DNA of 64,000 bases from NCBI RefSeq assembly GCF_033343995.1, contig NZ_CP137573.1, positions 4,559,001-4,623,000 of the forward strand, in the 5' to 3' direction. Both the position numbers and the translations under genes were made by a program. The stretch comes from Streptomyces sp. HUAS YS2 (lineage in GTDB: Bacteria > Actinomycetota > Actinomycetes > Streptomycetales > Streptomycetaceae). Every line of letters starts with the position of its first letter. Position 1 is the stretch's first letter. Below, in pieces: positions 59,592-64,000 of the stretch. The notes below the pieces were generated by a model. The model saw only the letters and a list, made by a program, of their open reading frames with translations, did not search any database and was not told the DNA's origin.

Positions 59592-60766
59592 CGGAGGTAC
59601 TGCACCTGCAGAGCAGGGCGTACCCCCTCCACTACAGCTCGCCCGACCTCACCCAGGGCTCCGTCCTGGTCCCGGGGCACGGCGAGTTACGGCCGGTCGC
59701 GGGCCGGCTCGGGTCGCTGGCGTACAACCACGACGCGACCATCGAGATAGACCTCACCGACATGGCACTGGCCGGGATATCCCTGCCGGGCATAGAGATA
59801 GCTGGCTGCCACGCCCGCATCCTGAGCGGCGGGTCGGTGCTGGTCGTCTACGCGCTGCGGCACGAGCGGGACCTGCGGGGGCTGTCGCTGTTCGAGCTCG
59901 ACGCGCTGGACGCCCGGGTCAACAACGCGCTGCGAGAGGCGGACGCGCCGATCCTGTCCGCGATGCTCACCGCCTCCGTCGGCAGCGGGCTCGTGCGGGG
60001 CCTGCGGCTGCGGCCGGACCGGATGCTGGACGGCGACGAGTCGCCGACCGACCGCCGCTCGGTCCGCTACAACTGCCACTTCGTGACGCAGGACCCGCCG
60101 TGGGGCACCGACCCCCGGGTGCCGGAGCTCATCATGGGCCCGGCCTGCCGGGTCCTGCTCCCGTTCACGTACGCCTGGGACCTGGACCCGCGCGCCCCCA
60201 TCGGCGACCTGCTCACCATGACCGAGCCGACCGACATCGCGGTGGCGCAGCAGTCGCTGCTCGCCGGCGCGCTGCTGGCCGGCCGGGAGATCCTCGTCGA
60301 CCTGGCCGGGACCCATCCCGACCGGGCCGACGTGCACGCCTTCCGGCACTTCCTGGACGGCATCTGGGCCGGCTTCTACCACCTGGACAGCTACCGCATC
60401 GAGTCCGCGCAGGACCACCGGGCCACCTATCTCGCGGCGCGCGAGGTCATCGGGCTCGACGGCACCCAGGAGCGGGCGGACAAGCTGCTCAGTTACGTGA
60501 GCAGCTCGATGGTGGCGTCGGCGATGCAGCGCACCGAGGAGCTGGACAACCGGCTCAACCGGGTCGCCTCCGCGCTCGCCGTGTTCACCGTCGTGGCCTT
60601 CGCGCTGGACGCGGCGGTCTTCCTGATCGGCGAGGACGGACCCCTGTGGGGACGGCTCGCCGCCGTCGTCGGCGTGATCGCCGCGGGCTCGGCCGGGCTG
60701 TACGCCACGATCCACCCGCGGGCGCGGGAGCGCCGCCGCCGGAGGTCCGCCCAGCCCGGTTCCTGA
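59588..60766 (+). CDS. Unknown protein with two C-terminal transmembrane helices and a TTA codon
   Basis: 392 aa, ATG at 59588 coupled to the methyltransferase. Residues 1-330 show no domain I recognise. Residues ~300-330 (YVSSSMVASAMQRTEELDNR, then LNRVASALAV) resemble the helix before the membrane in CorA-like or coiled proteins. Two helices follow: VASALAVFTVVAFALDAAVF (~res 326-345) and LAAVVGVIAAGSAGLYATIH (~res 358-377), then a basic tail RARERRRRRS. Leucine 34 is encoded by TTA (59687-59689), the rare codon read by bldA tRNA in Streptomyces, so its translation may be tied to development. Confidence 0.82.
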   Translation: MTEVLHLQSRAYPLHYSSPDLTQGSVLVPGHGELRPVAGRLGSLAYNHDATIEIDLTDMALAGISLPGIEIAGCHARILSGGSVLVVYALRHERDLRGLSLFELDALDARVNNALREADAPILSAMLTASVGSGLVRGLRLRPDRMLDGDESPTDRRSVRYNCHFVTQDPPWGTDPRVPELIMGPACRVLLPFTYAWDLDPRAPIGDLLTMTEPTDIAVAQQSLLAGALLAGREILVDLAGTHPDRADVHAFRHFLDGIWAGFYHLDSYRIESAQDHRATYLAAREVIGLDGTQERADKLLSYVSSSMVASAMQRTEELDNRLNRVASALAVFTVVAFALDAAVFLIGEDGPLWGRLAAVVGVIAAGSAGLYATIHPRARERRRRRSAQPGS

Positions 60767-60827
60767 GTTGCCGCCGGACGGCCGCCCGGCCCGGTTCCCG
60801 GCAGCCCCCTCGTGTCCCACCCCTTGC

Positions 60828-60842
60828 CTGACGGTCCGTCAG
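60828..60842. promoter_or_regulatory. Operator box A, LLM/SDR operon
   Basis: CTGACGGTCCGTCAG, perfect arms, 69 bp upstream of the ATG at 60912. Paired with the box at 60871. Confidence 0.85.
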
Positions 60843-60870
60843 TGACGACGATGGGGGCTCGCGTCCATAT

Positions 60871-60885
60871 CTGACGAGCCGTCAG
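60871..60885. promoter_or_regulatory. Operator box B, LLM/SDR operon
   Basis: CTGACGAGCCGTCAG, perfect arms, 26 bp upstream of the ATG at 60912; 43 bp centre-to-centre (about four turns) from box A. Confidence 0.87.
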
Positions 60886-60911
60886 GCTCGCGGTCGAGGG
60901 GTGGGTTTCCC

Positions 60912-61832
60912 ATGGTCATGTACGGGATGCAGCTCCCGGTCCAGTCGCAGAGCGCCCTGTACGCCGAGTCCTGGGAGGCCGCCGCGGGCCCCGCCGACCT
61001 GGTGGAGATCGCCCGGGTCGCCGACCGGACCGGCTTCGGCTACCTCGCCTCCTGCGACCACGTCGCCATCCCGCGGCGGCTCGCCGGGGCGATGAGCACG
61101 ATCTGGTACGACCCGGTCGCCACGCTCTCCTACCTCGCCGCCGCCACCGAGCGGGTCCGGCTGATGTCGCACGTCGCCATCGTCGGCCTGCGTCACCCGC
61201 TGGTCTCCGCCAAGGCGTACGCGACCCTCGACCGCCTGTCCGGCGGCCGGCTGATCCTCGGCGTCGGCGCCGGGCACGTGCAGGAGGAGTTCGAGGCGGT
61301 CGGCGCGGACTTCGCCCGGCGCGGTGCGCTGCTCGACGAGACGATCGACGCGCTCCGGGCCGCGCTGGGCCCGGAGGAGTACCCGGAGTTCGGCGGCGAG
61401 CGCTTCTCCTTCAAGGACCTGGGGCAGCAGCCCCGGCCCGTGCAGCAGCGGGTGCCGCTCTGGGTGGGCGGCTCCTCGCCGGCCGCCGTGCGGCGCGCCG
61501 CGCTGCGCGGCGACGGCTGGCTGCCGCAGGGCGACCCGCGCGACAAGCTGCCGGAGAAGATCGCGAAGCTCCGCGCGCTGCGCGAGGAGGCCGGCATCGA
61601 GGCGCCGTTCACCGTCGGCGCGATCACCGAGGCGCTGTACGTCGGGGAGGCCGGCTGGGACGTCGGCCGGCGCACCCTGACGGGCGCGCCGGAGGCGCTG
61701 GCGGCCTCGCTGCGGGCCTACGGGGAGATGGGCGTGCACCAGATCCAGGTCCGGTTCCGGTCCCGGAGCCGTACCGAACTCACCGACCAGATGGCGGCGT
61801 TCGCCGCGGAGGTCGCACCACACCTGAGCTGA
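60912..61832 (+). CDS. LLM-class F420-dependent oxidoreductase
   Basis: 306 aa, ATG at 60912. Luciferase-like TIM barrel of the F420 subgroup: IARVADRTGFGYLASCDHVA (~res 33-52), TERVRLMSHVAIVGLRHPLV (~res 78-97), AKAYATLDRLSGGRLILGVG (~res 99-118), GAGHVQEEFEAVGADFARRG, VPLWVGGSSPAAVRRAALRG (~res 184-203). It transfers hydride between F420 and an alcohol, ketone or enone. First gene of an operon with an SDR, under two boxes. Substrate unknown. Confidence 0.93.
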   Translation: MVMYGMQLPVQSQSALYAESWEAAAGPADLVEIARVADRTGFGYLASCDHVAIPRRLAGAMSTIWYDPVATLSYLAAATERVRLMSHVAIVGLRHPLVSAKAYATLDRLSGGRLILGVGAGHVQEEFEAVGADFARRGALLDETIDALRAALGPEEYPEFGGERFSFKDLGQQPRPVQQRVPLWVGGSSPAAVRRAALRGDGWLPQGDPRDKLPEKIAKLRALREEAGIEAPFTVGAITEALYVGEAGWDVGRRTLTGAPEALAASLRAYGEMGVHQIQVRFRSRSRTELTDQMAAFAAEVAPHLS

Positions 61833-61846
61833 GGAGCGTGGCAGGC

Positions 61847-62608
61847 ATGGGCAAGCTGGACGGGCGCGTCGTGATCGTGACGGGCGCGGCGCGCGGGCAG
61901 GGCGAGCAGGAGGCCCGGCTGTTCGCCGCCGAGGGGGCCCGGGTGGTCCTCGGTGACGTGCTCGACGACGCCGGAGAGGCGCTGGCGAAGGAGCTGGGCG
62001 AGGACCGGGCGGCGTACGTCCACCTCGACGTGACGCGCGAGACGGACTGGACGGCGGCGGTCGCGCGGGCCAAGGAGAGGTTCGGGCGGATCGACGGCCT
62101 CGTCAACAACGCGGGGATCCTGCGGTTCAACGAGCTGGTGTCGACGCCGCTTGAGGAGTTCCAGGCGATCATCCAGGTCAACCAGATCGGCTGCTTCCTG
62201 GGGATCCGTACGGTCGCGCCCGAGATCGAGGCGGCCGGCGGCGGCACGATCGTCAACACCTCCTCGTACACCGGGGTGACCGGCATGGCCGGGGTGGGCG
62301 CGTACGCGGCGACCAAGCACGCGGTGCTCGGCCTGACCCGGGTCGCGGCGGTGGAGCTGGCGGGGAAGAACATCCGGGTGAACGCGGTCTGCCCGGGCGC
62401 CATCGACACCCCGATGAGCAACCCGGAGGGCGTGGATCCGGCGGCGACGGCGGAGCTGTACCGGAGCCTGGTGCCGCTGGGCCGGATCGGGAAGCCGGAG
62501 GAGGTCGCGGCGCTCGCGCTGTTCCTGACCTCGGAGGACTCGGCGTACATCACGGGACAGCCGTTCGTGATCGACGGCGGCTGGCTGGCCGGCGTCAAGC
62601 TCTTCTGA
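61847..62608 (+). CDS. SDR-family oxidoreductase
   Basis: 253 aa from ATG 61847, 10 bp after GAGGAG (GTG 61838 is too close to it). Classical SDR: VIVTGAARGQGEQEARLFAA (~res 9-28), DVTRETDW, VNNAGIL (~res 86-92), catalytic Ser and Tyr/Lys in NTSSYTGVTG and YAATKHAVLGLTRVAAVEL (~res 152-170), VNAVCPGAIDTPM (~res 180-192). Resembles 20-beta- or 3-alpha-hydroxysteroid dehydrogenases in length and motifs, which is weak evidence for a steroid-like substrate. 14 bp after the F420 oxidoreductase. Confidence 0.94.
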   Translation: MGKLDGRVVIVTGAARGQGEQEARLFAAEGARVVLGDVLDDAGEALAKELGEDRAAYVHLDVTRETDWTAAVARAKERFGRIDGLVNNAGILRFNELVSTPLEEFQAIIQVNQIGCFLGIRTVAPEIEAAGGGTIVNTSSYTGVTGMAGVGAYAATKHAVLGLTRVAAVELAGKNIRVNAVCPGAIDTPMSNPEGVDPAATAELYRSLVPLGRIGKPEEVAALALFLTSEDSAYITGQPFVIDGGWLAGVKLF

Positions 62609-62625
62609 CCCTCGCGTCGAATCAT

Positions 62626-62640
62626 CTGACGCTTCATCAG
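62626..62640. promoter_or_regulatory. Operator box A, second LLM gene
   Basis: CTGACGCTTCATCAG, one arm mismatch, 87 bp upstream of the TTG start at 62728. Confidence 0.8.
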
Positions 62641-62688
62641 CTATTGACGCACCCGCCGTGCGGTGCGACAGTCGGGCACATCAAGGAT

Positions 62689-62703
62689 CTGACGGTACGT
62701 CAG
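62689..62703. promoter_or_regulatory. Operator box B, second LLM gene
   Basis: CTGACGGTACGTCAG, perfect arms, 24 bp upstream of the TTG at 62728; 63 bp centre-to-centre (six turns) from box A. Confidence 0.87.
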
Positions 62704-62727
62704 AAATCACGAGGACGGTGAACCCCC

Positions 62728-63852
62728 TTGGAATTCGGGATCTTCGTACAGGGATACGTCGGCAAGCGCGCCGAGACCGATCCCGAGGCCGAGCACAAGG
62801 CGCTGATGGAGGAGACCGAGTACGTCATCCAGGCGGACAAGTCCGGGTTCAAGTACGCCTGGGCCTCCGAGCACCACTTCCTGGAGGAGTACTCGCACCT
62901 CTCGGCGAACGACGTCTACCTCGGGTATCTCGCCCACGCGACGGAACGCATCCACCTGGGCTCGGGCATCTTCAACCCGCTCGCCCCCGTCAACCACCCG
63001 GTCAAGGTCGCCGAGAAGGTCGCGATGCTCGACCACCTCTCCGGCGGGCGCTTCGAGTTCGGCTCCGGACGCGGCGCCGGCTCCCACGAGATCCTGGGCT
63101 TCTTCCCCGGCATCACGGACATGAACCACACCAAGGAACTCTGGGAAGAGACGATCGCCGAGTTCCCCAAGATGTGGCTCCAGGACGAGTACGCCGGCTT
63201 CCAGGGCAAGCACTGGTCCCTGCCGCCGCGCAAGATCCTGCCCAAGCCGTACGGGAAGTCCCACCCGGCGATGTGGTACGCGGCCGGCTCGCCGTCCTCG
63301 TACGCGATGGCCGGCAAGAAGGGGCTGGGCGTGCTCGGCTTCAGCGTGCAGAAGGTCTCCGACATGGAGTGGGTCGTCGAGTCGTACAAGACGGCGATCA
63401 AGGAGGCCAAGGCGATCGGTGACTTCGTCAACGACAACGTCATGGTGACGTCGACGGCGATCTGTGCGGAGACGCACGAGAAGGCGGTCGAGATCGCGGT
63501 CGGCGGCGGGCTGAACTACCTGCAGTCGCTGCTCTTCCGCTACCACGACACGTTCCCGCGGCCCGAGGGCATCCCGGAGTGGCCGGAGCTGCTGCCGGAG
63601 TACTCGGCGGAGATCATCGAACTCCTCATCCAGGAGGAGCTGATGATCTGCGGCGACCCGAGCGAGGTGCTGGCCCAGTGCAAGCGCTGGGAGCAGGCGG
63701 GCGCGGACCAGCTGTCGTTCGGCCTGCCGATCGGGGTGTCCTACGAGGACACGATGAACTCGATCAAGCTCATCGGCGAACACGTCATCCCCGAGATCGA
63801 CACCGACCCGGTGCACCGCACGACCCGCTTCCGCGGGGCGGCAGGGAACTAG
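62728..63852 (+). CDS. LLM-class flavin/F420-dependent oxidoreductase (luciferase-like)
   Basis: 374 aa. Start TTG 62728 is inferred: GAGGACGGTG lies upstream, no ATG or GTG is in frame nearby, and the family begins MEFGIFVQG. Bacterial-luciferase fold: GFKYAWASEHHFLEEYSHLS (~res 40-59, EHHF motif), TERIHLGSGIFNPLAPVNHP (~res 72-91), EKVAMLDHLSGGRFEFGSGR (~res 95-114), MWYAAGSPSSYAMAGKKGLG. The EHH motif also occurs in FMN-dependent luciferase-type monooxygenases, so it may pair with the flavin reductase at 23351. Substrate unknown. Confidence 0.92.
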   Translation: MEFGIFVQGYVGKRAETDPEAEHKALMEETEYVIQADKSGFKYAWASEHHFLEEYSHLSANDVYLGYLAHATERIHLGSGIFNPLAPVNHPVKVAEKVAMLDHLSGGRFEFGSGRGAGSHEILGFFPGITDMNHTKELWEETIAEFPKMWLQDEYAGFQGKHWSLPPRKILPKPYGKSHPAMWYAAGSPSSYAMAGKKGLGVLGFSVQKVSDMEWVVESYKTAIKEAKAIGDFVNDNVMVTSTAICAETHEKAVEIAVGGGLNYLQSLLFRYHDTFPRPEGIPEWPELLPEYSAEIIELLIQEELMICGDPSEVLAQCKRWEQAGADQLSFGLPIGVSYEDTMNSIKLIGEHVIPEIDTDPVHRTTRFRGAAGN

Positions 63853-64000
63853 GGGAGCGACGGGGGCGGGTCGCCTTCGGGGCTTCGCCGAGAACCCCGC
63901 TCCCGGCGCGCCGCCGGGGGAATCTCCCCGCCCCCACGAGCGCGGGGTGGTGTCTTCCCGGACCGCCGCCTCGTACCGGCCCCGGCCGGCGGCCGTTCCG
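63853..64000. other. 148-bp GC-rich end of window
   Basis: No gene start seen. Short GC-rich inverted repeats (for example CGGGG...CCCCG around 63878-63900) may terminate the LLM transcript. Confidence 0.5.

Overview
The window is chromosomal DNA of a Streptomyces or very close relative. It is very GC-rich, with G/C-biased third codon positions, short gaps, many 1-bp and 4-bp start/stop overlaps and many GTG starts. It also carries the Streptomyces-specific regulators AfsK, AfsS and AfsR. No tRNA, rRNA, CRISPR array, transposase or prophage gene was seen. About sixty protein genes are described.

Layout: 1-2.4 kb, ECF sigma factor with a zinc-finger/mycothiol-type partner, then a STAS anti-anti-sigma protein. 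2.4-2.9 kb, EF-hand protein. 3-13.3 kb, catabolic genes (acyl-CoA ligase, amidohydrolase, three acyl-CoA dehydrogenases, cyclase-family hydrolase, two NAD(P)-dependent dehydrogenases) interrupted by an ATPase-type anti-sigma protein. 13.4-23.3 kb, general genes: BBE oxidase, three MFS exporters, GlxA-type regulator, membrane proteins, a second ECF sigma factor with a cognate membrane protein. 23.3-38.5 kb, flavin reductase, trpF, an unusual kinase-transporter fusion, ADP-forming acyl-CoA synthetase, crotonase, DoxX, DUF35 protein, SCP-x-like thiolase, another acyl-CoA dehydrogenase and an F420-type reductase. 38.5-57.3 kb, TetR regulator, VOC protein and afsK, then a second thiolase/DUF35/crotonase operon with a divergent FadD, a two-component system, small secreted proteins, afsS and afsR. 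57.4-64 kb, second amidohydrolase, methyltransferase, two luciferase-like F420 oxidoreductases and an SDR.

The main observation is that nearly all the catabolic units, spread over 58 kb and separated by unrelated genes, carry the same 15-bp palindrome, CTGACG-N3-CGTCAG, just upstream of the start codon. I count 15 good copies, one copy with a single arm mismatch and two degenerate ones, serving about fourteen transcription units. Together these genes would activate an acid to a CoA thioester, dehydrogenate, hydrate, oxidise and cleave it (two thiolase/DUF35 systems), with F420- and flavin-dependent redox steps and two amidohydrolases. The set resembles actinobacterial steroid or terpenoid side-chain and ring degradation, but the substrate cannot be read from sequence. 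The best candidate regulator is the TetR protein at 38550-39197, whose start codon lies in a degenerate copy of the palindrome.

The afsK and afsS/afsR genes, usually close together in Streptomyces, are about 11 kb apart here, with catabolic units lying between and around them. Other notable items: a Ser/Thr kinase fused to a 14-helix MFS exporter, a five-copy 12-residue repeat in AfsS with a strong hairpin in its leader, a 44-residue secreted peptide gene, and a TTA leucine codon in the gene at 59588.
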